Part shown: piece after piece, positions 1-5,670 of the stretch
Layout of the letters: each line of letters begins with the position of its first letter
Position numbering within the stretch: position 1 is the stretch's first letter
From: Acidobacteriota bacterium
Lineage (GTDB): Bacteria; Acidobacteriota; Thermoanaerobaculia; Multivoradales; JAHEKO01
Direction: 5' to 3'
Assembly: GCA_029863825.1 (NCBI GenBank)
Contig: JAOTUP010000154.1
Location: 1-5,670 of the forward strand
Length of the DNA: 5,670 nt
The notes under the pieces: model-generated
Database searches by the model: none
What the model was told of the DNA's origin: nothing
What the model saw: only the letters and a program-made list of their open reading frames with translations
Made by a program: the position numbers and the translations under genes

Positions 1-121
1 TGATGGCGGGCAGCAGATCGGTCGCCAGCCGTTTGAAGGCGACGAGGCCGAACACCACCGCGGCAACCGAGAAGATGAAGACGCTGACCGGTCGGCGGAT
101 GGAGAAATCGATCAGTTTCAT
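1..121 (-). CDS. Second RND efflux permease, N-terminal 40 codons only (runs off left edge)
   Basis: Start of a second RND (resistance-nodulation-division) inner-membrane permease. An ATG at 121 opens a frame that stays open to the window edge and gives 40 residues. The start, MKLIDFSIRRPVSVFIF, is the classic RND N-terminus: a short amphipathic helix, then Arg-Arg-Pro-Val leading into the first membrane helix (about residues 11-29), then a Leu-Leu-Pro-Ala-Ile segment where the first periplasmic loop begins. Family members use proton influx to move substrates from the periplasm or outer inner-membrane leaflet into an adaptor/TolC conduit. The gene starts 12 bases after the P450 stop on the same strand, so it is very probably in the same operon. 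No strong Shine-Dalgarno is visible; a GAGA sits rather far upstream. The family call rests on the N-terminus alone, and the HAE or HME subtype cannot be told. Confidence 0.85.
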   Translation of the reverse strand, partial: MKLIDFSIRRPVSVFIFSVAAVVFGLVAFKRLATDLLPAI

Positions 122-133
122 GGCTGTTCGGTC

Positions 134-1519
134 TCAGGCGATGCGACGGGCTGGCGCGTCGTGCCGCCGTCTGATCGTCATCGGCATCCCGGCTGCCGGC
201 CGCATGACGGTGCCGGGTGCAGGCTCGGCGGTATAGCCGGCCTCGACGTCGAGTTCGTAGCGCTGGCAGATGAGAGCGGTGACGATCTTGGTCTGGACTT
301 GTGCCAGAGGTGCGCCGACGCAGAAGCGGTGGCCGGCACCAAAGGGAATGAAAGCGAAGGCCGACCGATCCTGCGAAGCGCTGGGTGAAAAGCGATCCGG
401 GTCGAATCCTTCCGGGTTTGGCCAGATCTCAGGCAGTCGGTGGGTGGCGAAGGGAGAGACGATGACCATCGAATCCTTGGGGATGCGGTAGCCGCCGATC
501 GTATGCTCGACCAGTGCGATGCGGCTGAAGTTGTAGGCCGGCGGGTAGAGCCGCAGCGTCTCGTTGAGACACCACTCGGTGAACTCGAGCTGCGCCAGAT
601 TCTCGGCTGTCGGTACGCGACCGTCGAGTACCGAGTCGACCTCGGCAAAGAGCCGCGTCCTCACCTCGGGCTGCAGAGACAGTCGATAGAAGAGAAAGGT
701 GAGAAGACTCGCGGAGGTCTCGAACCCGGCGTGAAAGAGCGTCAGTAGCTGATCGCGGAGCTCGGCGTCGGAGAACTTCCGGCCTTCCGGTCCGACTGCG
801 GCGCGGGCGAGGGACGAGAGCAGCGAATAGTCTTCGCTGTCGTCCCGACGCTGGCGAGCGATCGCCTCGTACATGATGTCGTCGACCGCTCGAAGAGTCC
901 TCTTGAGTCGTCGAATCTTGCCTAGCGGTGGCAGCTGAAGCGCGATGAGTCGACGGGGCTGACTCGGCCAGTTCTGGCGCATGGATGTGATGAGGTCGGT
1001 GAACCGACGACCGATTTCTCCGCGAAACGCCGGTCCGAAGATCCAGCAGCCGATGAGGTACTCGATGATCAGCGTCAGGTCCGGTTCCACGTCGTGAACC
1101 GCCCCGGCGTCGGCGATGTCCTCCCACCGGTCGAGGTGCCCGTTGACGACTTCGGCGGTCCACGGCACCTGGGCGCGAATTGTCTGGCGACCGAGGGCAT
1201 CCTGGGTCGCTCGCCGTTGGTGCTTCCAGGTGTCGCCCTCGCTGGTCAGAAGCCCGGTGCCGAGGGCTTGGTGGAGCACTGCGTAGCGTTTGTTCTTGAC
1301 GTAGTCCGTGCGATGGTCGACGAGGAATTCCCTGACCAGGTCCGGGTGCGACACGAGGAATGTCGGTTTACGACCGTACATGTAGCGCACGATGCCGCCG
1401 TAGCGCTGGGAGACGGCGGTGAAGAAGAGCATCGGGTTGCGACGTAGGTCGCCGAGGCTGCCGAACCAGGGCAGGCCTTTGGGGCCGGGCGGGTCTGGAG
1501 CGTACGCGGCGCGCGTCAT
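134..1519 (-). CDS. Cytochrome P450 monooxygenase, complete, within an RND efflux operon
   Basis: Complete 461-residue cytochrome P450, a haem-thiolate enzyme that inserts one oxygen atom from O2 into an organic substrate using electrons from a redox partner. All hallmark motifs are intact: Pro-rich hinge PPGPKG (10-15), C-helix WKHQR with W98 and R102, I-helix AGFET (264-268; E267 and T268 are the proton-delivery acid and alcohol), K-helix ETLR (E320, R323), the DPDRF region (373-377), and haem loop FGAGHRFCVG (393-402) with C400 as the iron ligand (codon 320-322). There is no N-terminal membrane anchor, so it should be cytosolic, and no fused reductase. The overall look (LYPP after ExxR, GGYRIPKD, PFATHR) resembles the CYP4/CYP102-like clade, in which many members hydroxylate fatty acids or other lipophilic compounds; that does not fix the substrate. 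The ATG overlaps the adaptor stop as ATGA and has no purine-rich ribosome site (the preceding bases read CCCCTCCGATCA), so translation probably depends on coupling. No ferredoxin or reductase gene lies in the window. Confidence 0.96.
   Translation of the reverse strand: MTRAAYAPDPPGPKGLPWFGSLGDLRRNPMLFFTAVSQRYGGIVRYMYGRKPTFLVSHPDLVREFLVDHRTDYVKNKRYAVLHQALGTGLLTSEGDTWKHQRRATQDALGRQTIRAQVPWTAEVVNGHLDRWEDIADAGAVHDVEPDLTLIIEYLIGCWIFGPAFRGEIGRRFTDLITSMRQNWPSQPRRLIALQLPPLGKIRRLKRTLRAVDDIMYEAIARQRRDDSEDYSLLSSLARAAVGPEGRKFSDAELRDQLLTLFHAGFETSASLLTFLFYRLSLQPEVRTRLFAEVDSVLDGRVPTAENLAQLEFTEWCLNETLRLYPPAYNFSRIALVEHTIGGYRIPKDSMVIVSPFATHRLPEIWPNPEGFDPDRFSPSASQDRSAFAFIPFGAGHRFCVGAPLAQVQTKIVTALICQRYELDVEAGYTAEPAPGTVMRPAAGMPMTIRRRHDAPARRIA
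1516..1519 (-). promoter_or_regulatory. ATGA stop/start overlap between adaptor and P450
   Basis: The P450 ATG (1519-1517) overlaps the adaptor TGA (1518-1516) as ATGA. Upstream bases are pyrimidine-rich (CCCCTCC) rather than a Shine-Dalgarno, so P450 synthesis is likely to depend on ribosomes finishing the adaptor. The overlap ties the oxidase to the efflux genes in one transcript. Confidence 0.85.
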
Positions 1520-2895
1520 TGATCGGAGGGGTCGCCGCCGGTCGCCGCCGGCTCGTCCCGGCGGCTGAGCCGCATGTCGATCTCTTGCTCACTCAAGCCG
1601 CGAGCTCGCATGAACTCGCGAGCTCTCTCGAGCTCCTCCGGCGACATCTGCGACGGGTCCATGCGACCGGGCCGTGCTTGTGTGTCAAACCCGGGTCCCG
1701 TGGCAGGTTCGGTCTCCTGCTGAGAATCGGCTTCGTCCCCAACTCCAGCGAGCCGTGATGCCTCTCGCCCACCGTCGGTCGCCTCATCGAGCGCTTGAAT
1801 CGGGGTACCGTCGCTGAGGCCGTCCTGGCCCACGACGACAACGCGCTCACCGTCGGCGAGGCCGGCGACAACTTCGACGAAGTCACCTTCGCGAAAACCG
1901 AGCGTGACATCCCGCCGTTGGGCGACACTGCCTGCCGCGACGTAGACCGTGTCGCCGAGACTCTCGAGCGACAGCGCCGCCTTGGGAATGACCAGCGTGC
2001 CGGTGCGCCGTTCCGTCTCCAGGAAGACTCGGGCAAACATGCCCGGACGCAGCCGCTCGTCCGGGGTGACGTCGAGCGTGACCTTGATCGTGCCGGTAGC
2101 GGCATCGATGACCGGGCTGATGCGCAGGACGCGAGCTGCAAATCTCGCACCGGGCCAGGCCTCGACGGTCACGTACGCGTCCTGGCCGACTTCGAGACGC
2201 CGGAGTTCCCGCTCGGGCACCTGGATAGGGCAGAGGAGCGGGTCGAAGTCCGAGATGCGGAAGAGGGCGGTGCCGGGACTGACCTGCTGGGCCAGATCGA
2301 CGTACCGGCTGACGATGCGACCCGAAAACGGAGCGGTGATCTCGGTGTATCCGAGGAGAATCCGGTTGTTCTCATACTGCGCTTCGGCGGTCTCCAGACG
2401 AGTGGTTGCCTGCTCGAACTCCTCGGGGCTGATGAGGCGTGTGTCGTGGAGCTTCTTAGCCCTCTCGTGGTTGAGACGGGCTTCTTCGAGGGCGACGCGT
2501 GCGATCTCGACGCTCGAGCGCACGTCCATGTCGTCGATGCGCGCCAGAAGGCGGCCACGGCGGACCGTCATGCCCTCTTCGGCTTGGAGCGCAACGAGCG
2601 GTCCACTCATTCGCGCCACGATATCGACTTCGTTCTCCGCCTCCAGGATACCGTTGGTCTCGATGTAGGAGGAGATGTCACGCCGCTCGACGACTGCCAC
2701 CTCGATCGGTACCGCGGCAGCCTGATCGGCGCGATCGCCGCCTCCCGGGAAGCCTTTACCGGACGTGCTGCTGGAACGAGTCCCGGCCCGGGGACGACCG
2801 TTGTCCGAATGTGGAGCTTTCGAGTCGTCGCTTCCGCAGCCGGCAGTAAGCAGCACGGGCAGAGCAAGAAGGGCGCAGCGCAGTCGTTTGGTCAT
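1516..2895 (-). CDS. RND efflux periplasmic adaptor (membrane fusion) lipoprotein
   Basis: Adaptor of a tripartite efflux pump (AcrA/MdtA/HlyD-type), bridging the inner-membrane permease and an outer-membrane channel. 459 residues. A signal peptide with lipobox LTAGC puts the lipidated cysteine at residue 20, followed by a Ser/Gly-rich flexible linker (about 21-60). Next come the first lipoyl half (about 84-122, with GPLVALQAEEGMTVRRG), an alpha-hairpin (about 123-180), the second lipoyl half (about 182-214, ITAPFSGRIVSR), a beta-barrel (about 215-296, with ATGTIKVTLDV and LRPGMFARV) and a membrane-proximal domain (about 297-368). R145, L149 and S156 reproduce the spacing of the AcrA R128/L132/S139 motif that contacts TolC. 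Residues about 370-459 are an extra polar C-terminal tail. The ATG at 2895 is chosen because it gives the signal peptide, overlaps the permease stop as ATGA, and has GGAG five bases upstream. The longer frame to a GTG at 3114 would add non-signal residues inside the permease gene. The product forms a pump with the neighbouring permease(s). Confidence 0.95.
   Translation of the reverse strand: MTKRLRCALLALPVLLTAGCGSDDSKAPHSDNGRPRAGTRSSSTSGKGFPGGGDRADQAAAVPIEVAVVERRDISSYIETNGILEAENEVDIVARMSGPLVALQAEEGMTVRRGRLLARIDDMDVRSSVEIARVALEEARLNHERAKKLHDTRLISPEEFEQATTRLETAEAQYENNRILLGYTEITAPFSGRIVSRYVDLAQQVSPGTALFRISDFDPLLCPIQVPERELRRLEVGQDAYVTVEAWPGARFAARVLRISPVIDAATGTIKVTLDVTPDERLRPGMFARVFLETERRTGTLVIPKAALSLESLGDTVYVAAGSVAQRRDVTLGFREGDFVEVVAGLADGERVVVVGQDGLSDGTPIQALDEATDGGREASRLAGVGDEADSQQETEPATGPGFDTQARPGRMDPSQMSPEELERAREFMRARGLSEQEIDMRLSRRDEPAATGGDPSDQ
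1531..1550. repeat. Perfect 10-base tandem duplication in the adaptor 3' end
   Basis: GTCGCCGCCG occurs twice in direct tandem near the end of the adaptor gene, about a dozen bases before the P450 start. Because the unit is ten bases, the two copies are read in different frames (they cover Pro-Ala-Ala-Thr-Gly-Gly-Asp). Gain or loss of one unit would shift the frame of the last few adaptor codons and break the ATGA overlap. It may simply be chance in GC-rich low-complexity coding sequence. Confidence 0.6.
1600..1635. repeat. Cluster of short palindromes (three GAGCTC) in the adaptor tail
   Basis: GAGCTC occurs at 1602-1607, 1620-1625 and 1630-1635. The first lies inside the perfect 10-base palindrome GCGAGCTCGC (1600-1609), and CTCGCGAG lies at 1615-1622. 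The stretch encodes the Glu/Leu/Arg/Ala-rich helix of the adaptor C-terminal tail, so codon choice for Glu-Leu and Arg-Ala explains most of it. It could fold as a hairpin in the mRNA about 80 bases before the P450 start, but it has no U-tract and is not a terminator. Confidence 0.4.
2892..2895 (-). promoter_or_regulatory. ATGA stop/start overlap between permease and adaptor
   Basis: On the minus strand the four bases read ATGA: the adaptor ATG (2895-2893) shares two bases with the permease TGA (2894-2892). Such overlaps commonly allow terminating ribosomes to restart, which keeps subunits in proportion. The overlap also supports the chosen adaptor start. Confidence 0.85.
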
Positions 2896-5670
2896 GAAGT
2901 CTCCACGGGCTCGGGCCGGGCTTCTGCAGTCGGTCGGCGGGGGAAACGAGCGGCGACGGCCACCCGTCTGCCGAAACGAGCGAGATCGTCGATCAGTGAG
3001 TAAATGGTCGGCAGGATGATCAGCGTCAGGAAGGTGGACGTCGTCAGTCCGCCGATGATGACCAGTCCGATCGGCGCCCAGTTTGCCGCTCGGCCTTCGA
3101 CCGAGCCGAACCACTGCGGCAGCAAGAAGGGTGCGACCAGCGGCGTCAGGCCGAGAATCGTCGTCACTGCGGTGATGACGATCGGTCGCAGCCGGTGCTG
3201 TCCGCCAAGGATGATGGCCTGATTGCGTTCGAGACCCGTGTGGCGCAAGTAGTTGATGTGGTCGATGAGCACGATGGCGTTATTGACAACGACTCCGAGC
3301 AGGATAATGAGCCCGATGAGGGTCATTGTCTCCCACGGCTGATGACCCACCTTCATGGCCACTGCCACGCCGAGGAGCGCGAACGGCACCGAGAGCATGA
3401 TGGTCAGTGGCTGGCTGAAGCTCTCGAACAGTGCTGCCAACAGCATGTAGACGAGCGGCAGCGCGAAGAAGAGCGCGAAGAGCCCGCTCTGTTGATCCTC
3501 TTGCTGCCTTCGGTTCCAACGCCCGAAGCTCCATTCGTAGCCGGGCGGTAAGGGACGCTCTTCGAACATCGCGCTGATCGATCGCATGGCCGCAAAAGAC
3601 GCGCTCGGACTGGTGGCATTGGCAGAGATGGTCACCATGGCCTGTCGATTCTCGCGCTCGATAGATTGCGGTCCCGTGGTGAGCTCGAAGTCTGCAATCG
3701 CGCCGAGCGGCAGTGTGCCGTTAGCGGTGAAGACCGGTACATTCTTCAGCTGGTCGAGTGTTGCACGATCCTCCTCGCGGTACTGCATCACCAGATCGAC
3801 TTCGCGGTCATCGGTCTTGAAATGGCTGGCCGGGCGGCCGGAAAGCGAATTGGAGACGGTGAACGCGACGTCGCGACTCGACAACCCCGCTTGCAGAACC
3901 CGCTCGGGGTTGGCGCGCACACGAATTTCCTGGTCACCGCTCTCGAGTGACGTGTCGATGTCACGGATGTCGGAAATGTTGGCCAGCGCCGCGGCGACGC
4001 GCTGACTCAGAAGCTCGAGCACGACGGAGTCGTCCCCCATCAGCTGCACTTCGACGCCCGACGTGCCGTGGCGACCCCGCTCGGTGGCGATCCTCAGGTT
4101 GATTCCGGCCTTGACCGGAACCAGGGCGCGGATCTTGTCGCGTGCTTCGGCTGTTGTGAGATCGCTTTTGCTCTCGTCCTTCAGATAGATGTCGAACTGT
4201 CGCGTGCGGCGCCAGCTGGCGCGCGAGCGACCGGTGCCGCGGTCGTAATTGTGCGCAATATCGGCGATATCGAGCTCGTCGCGATGACTGTCCAGAAGCG
4301 CGTAGATCTCCGTATACAAGGACTCGATCTGTTGGAAGGAGTATTGAGTTGGTGTGTCGACCTTGAGAATCACCTGACGTTCGAGAGACCGCGCCGAGAA
4401 CGAGCGCTCGATGGTCGAGAACAGATAGAGAGTTGCGGCGAACATCGCCAGGATCGACAGCACGAAGGCAAATCGGTGGTTCAGGGTGAACCGCAAGATT
4501 CGTCCGTAAACGCTTTGCATCCGGTCGGTCAGGGTCGTCGGTCGCGCCTCCTGGTTTTTGAGGAGAAAGGCGGCAGCTACCGGTACGACGGTCAGCGCGA
4601 CGACCAACGAGGCGATCATGACGATACAGACGGTGACGCCGATGTTTTCCATATAGAGGCGAAAGCGTCCGCCGGCGGAGAGAAAGATGAGCGGCAGGAA
4701 GACACACATGGTGGAGATCGTCGACGCGAAGATGGGTAGCGCCACCTCGCTGGTGCCGTACAGGGCCGCGTCTCTGGCGTTCTCGCCGAGCTCATTGCGA
4801 TGGCGGAAGATCGACTCGATGACCACGACCGAGTTGTCGACCAGCATGCCGAGAGCCAGCATCAGACCGGCCAGACTGACCACGTTGAGGGTGATGTCGA
4901 GAACGCCTCCCTGCCGCAGGAAGTAGAGCAGAACGAAAGTGGCGACCACCGAGATCGGCATCGCCACGGCAACCAGGAGGGTCGTGCGGAATCGACGCAG
5001 GAAGAAAAAGACGGCGAGCACCGCCAGCGCTCCACCGACGAGGCCAGCGCTTCGCAGCTGTCCGAGGCCTTGGCGGACGTCGACCGAGGCGTCCTGGTAG
5101 ATGCGAACCGCCGAGCCCAGCGCTTCCGGTAGAGCTGCGATCATCTCGAGCTCGGCTTTCACCCGCTCGACGACCGCGAGCAAATTGGCAGTCGAGGTCT
5201 TGTTGACGTTGACCGTCACCGCCTCGACGCCGTTGAGGAAGTTGTACTCCTCTTTCTGCGGGAAGGTGTAGCTCACCTCGGCGACGTCACCGAGTCGCAG
5301 ACCAGTTCCGTCGAGCGGCAATCGCGCGACTTCCTCGGGTGTAGCAAACTCGCCCACCGTGCGCACCAGGAACTTGCGGCTCCCCTGGCGTATTTCTCCG
5401 CCGGAGAGATTCACGTTGCTGCGTCGCAGCAGGCTCCACAGGCTGCGTGCGTCGATGCGATGTGCCTGCAGCTTGGCCGGGTCGAGATTGACTTGCAGCT
5501 CTGGACTGCGTACTCCGCCGAGCGACACCTGGGCAACACCCTCGAGACGCTCCAGCCGTCGCAGGAGGACATTCTCCGCAAAGTCGTACAGCCGCTCCTC
5601 GGGCCAGGCCGCGCTCAAGTCGAAACGCAATACCGGGATGTCTGAAGTCTGGAAGCGGTGGATCGAGATG
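2892..5670 (-). CDS. RND efflux permease (HAE-1-like), N-terminus beyond right edge
   Basis: Proton-driven inner-membrane RND pump subunit. 925 residues are visible, numbered here from the first whole codon at 5669. The family is usually about 1,020-1,060 long, so roughly 100-130 N-terminal residues, including the first membrane helix, are off the window. The fragment starts in the first porter loop (ISIHRFQTSDIPVLRF). Membrane helices 2-6 lie at about 207-370 and helix 7 at about 399-418. The second large periplasmic loop spans about 420-726, and helices 8-12 lie at about 727-892. Family landmarks are GMLVDN in helix 4 (274-279), the LFESFSQPLTIMLSVP stretch before helix 9, VVNNAIVLID in helix 10, and RLRPIVITAVTTILG in helix 11. 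By position the AcrB D407/D408/K940 relay reads D278/N279/N796, while the R971 and T978 equivalents (R826, T833) are kept. A TTG at 5630 could be read as a start, but it falls inside the porter domain and the frame is open upstream. The stop overlaps the adaptor ATG. Confidence 0.96.
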   Translation of the reverse strand, partial: ISIHRFQTSDIPVLRFDLSAAWPEERLYDFAENVLLRRLERLEGVAQVSLGGVRSPELQVNLDPAKLQAHRIDARSLWSLLRRSNVNLSGGEIRQGSRKFLVRTVGEFATPEEVARLPLDGTGLRLGDVAEVSYTFPQKEEYNFLNGVEAVTVNVNKTSTANLLAVVERVKAELEMIAALPEALGSAVRIYQDASVDVRQGLGQLRSAGLVGGALAVLAVFFFLRRFRTTLLVAVAMPISVVATFVLLYFLRQGGVLDITLNVVSLAGLMLALGMLVDNSVVVIESIFRHRNELGENARDAALYGTSEVALPIFASTISTMCVFLPLIFLSAGGRFRLYMENIGVTVCIVMIASLVVALTVVPVAAAFLLKNQEARPTTLTDRMQSVYGRILRFTLNHRFAFVLSILAMFAATLYLFSTIERSFSARSLERQVILKVDTPTQYSFQQIESLYTEIYALLDSHRDELDIADIAHNYDRGTGRSRASWRRTRQFDIYLKDESKSDLTTAEARDKIRALVPVKAGINLRIATERGRHGTSGVEVQLMGDDSVVLELLSQRVAAALANISDIRDIDTSLESGDQEIRVRANPERVLQAGLSSRDVAFTVSNSLSGRPASHFKTDDREVDLVMQYREEDRATLDQLKNVPVFTANGTLPLGAIADFELTTGPQSIERENRQAMVTISANATSPSASFAAMRSISAMFEERPLPPGYEWSFGRWNRRQQEDQQSGLFALFFALPLVYMLLAALFESFSQPLTIMLSVPFALLGVAVAMKVGHQPWETMTLIGLIILLGVVVNNAIVLIDHINYLRHTGLERNQAIILGGQHRLRPIVITAVTTILGLTPLVAPFLLPQWFGSVEGRAANWAPIGLVIIGGLTTSTFLTLIILPTIYSLIDDLARFGRRVAVAARFPRRPTAEARPEPVETS
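2901..2904 (-). promoter_or_regulatory. Shine-Dalgarno GGAG for the adaptor gene
   Basis: GGAG, extending to GGAGA, lies five bases before the adaptor ATG and inside the last codons of the permease gene. It is the best ribosome-binding match among the three internal starts. It favours the ATG at 2895 over the upstream GTG at 3114, and means the adaptor can be initiated independently as well as by coupling. Confidence 0.7.

Noticed and set aside
122..133. Possible promoter or terminator between the P450 and the second permease
   Set aside because: Only 12 bases separate stop and start, too short for either element.
429..1163. 244-codon minus-strand open frame in another phase within the P450
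   Set aside because: Arg/Ser/Pro-rich shadow of the P450 gene, which has all its motifs in its own frame.
1600..1635. GAGCTC palindrome cluster as a terminator or regulator site
   Set aside because: It lies within coding sequence, has no following U-tract, and is largely explained by the codons of the charged helix. It is listed only as a repeat.
1795..3003. 402-codon open frame on the plus strand, antisense to the adaptor gene
   Set aside because: It lies wholly opposite a clear adaptor gene plus the permease 3' end. It is Asp/Arg/Gly-rich with no recognisable domain, and long antisense frames are expected in GC-rich coding DNA.
1516..3114. Longer adaptor with a GTG start at 3114
   Set aside because: It would add 73 Arg-rich residues before the lipoprotein signal and overlap the permease gene by over 200 bases. 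The ATG at 2895 has a signal peptide, a GGAG and an ATGA overlap.
4068..4739. 223-codon plus-strand open frame opposite the permease
   Set aside because: Antisense to conserved RND helices, with composition typical of a shadow frame and no family motif.
2892..5630. Permease starting at TTG 5630
   Set aside because: The frame continues open to the window edge with RND-like residues, and a start there would delete the first membrane helix and part of the porter domain.

Overview
The window is a piece of a high-GC (by eye about 60-65% G+C) bacterial chromosome. It is filled almost end to end by one tightly packed operon read on the minus strand. The genes build a tripartite RND efflux pump that would span two membranes. 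The adaptor carries a lipoprotein signal and a TolC-docking (RLS-type) hairpin motif, so the host should be a diderm (Gram-negative-type) bacterium. Nothing in the sequence lets me name the genus. A high-GC proteobacterium, myxobacterium or acidobacterium would all fit.

In transcription order (right to left) the layout is as follows. (1) An RND inner-membrane permease, whose N-terminus lies beyond the right edge (2892-5670). (2) A periplasmic adaptor (membrane fusion) lipoprotein (1516-2895), whose ATG overlaps the permease stop as ATGA. (3) A complete soluble cytochrome P450 (134-1519), whose ATG overlaps the adaptor stop, again as ATGA. (4) After a 12-base gap, the first 40 codons of a second RND permease (1-121), cut by the left edge. 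There is no intergenic region long enough for a promoter or terminator, and no RNA gene, mobile element or CRISPR array was seen. The plus-strand open frames are shadows of these genes.

The most notable point is the P450 placed inside an RND efflux operon, apparently coupled by translation to the adaptor and followed at once by a second permease. Known RND parts plus an oxidase in one transcript suggest that a hydrophobic small molecule or lipid is oxidised in the cytoplasm and then exported, either as biosynthesis with export or as detoxification with export. That is inference. Two permeases with one adaptor recall the MdtABC arrangement, where two different permeases share one pump. The P450 redox partners and the outer-membrane TolC-type channel are not in the window.

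Other points worth a look are the adaptor's roughly 90-residue charged C-terminal extension and the first permease's replacement of two AcrB proton-relay residues by asparagine.
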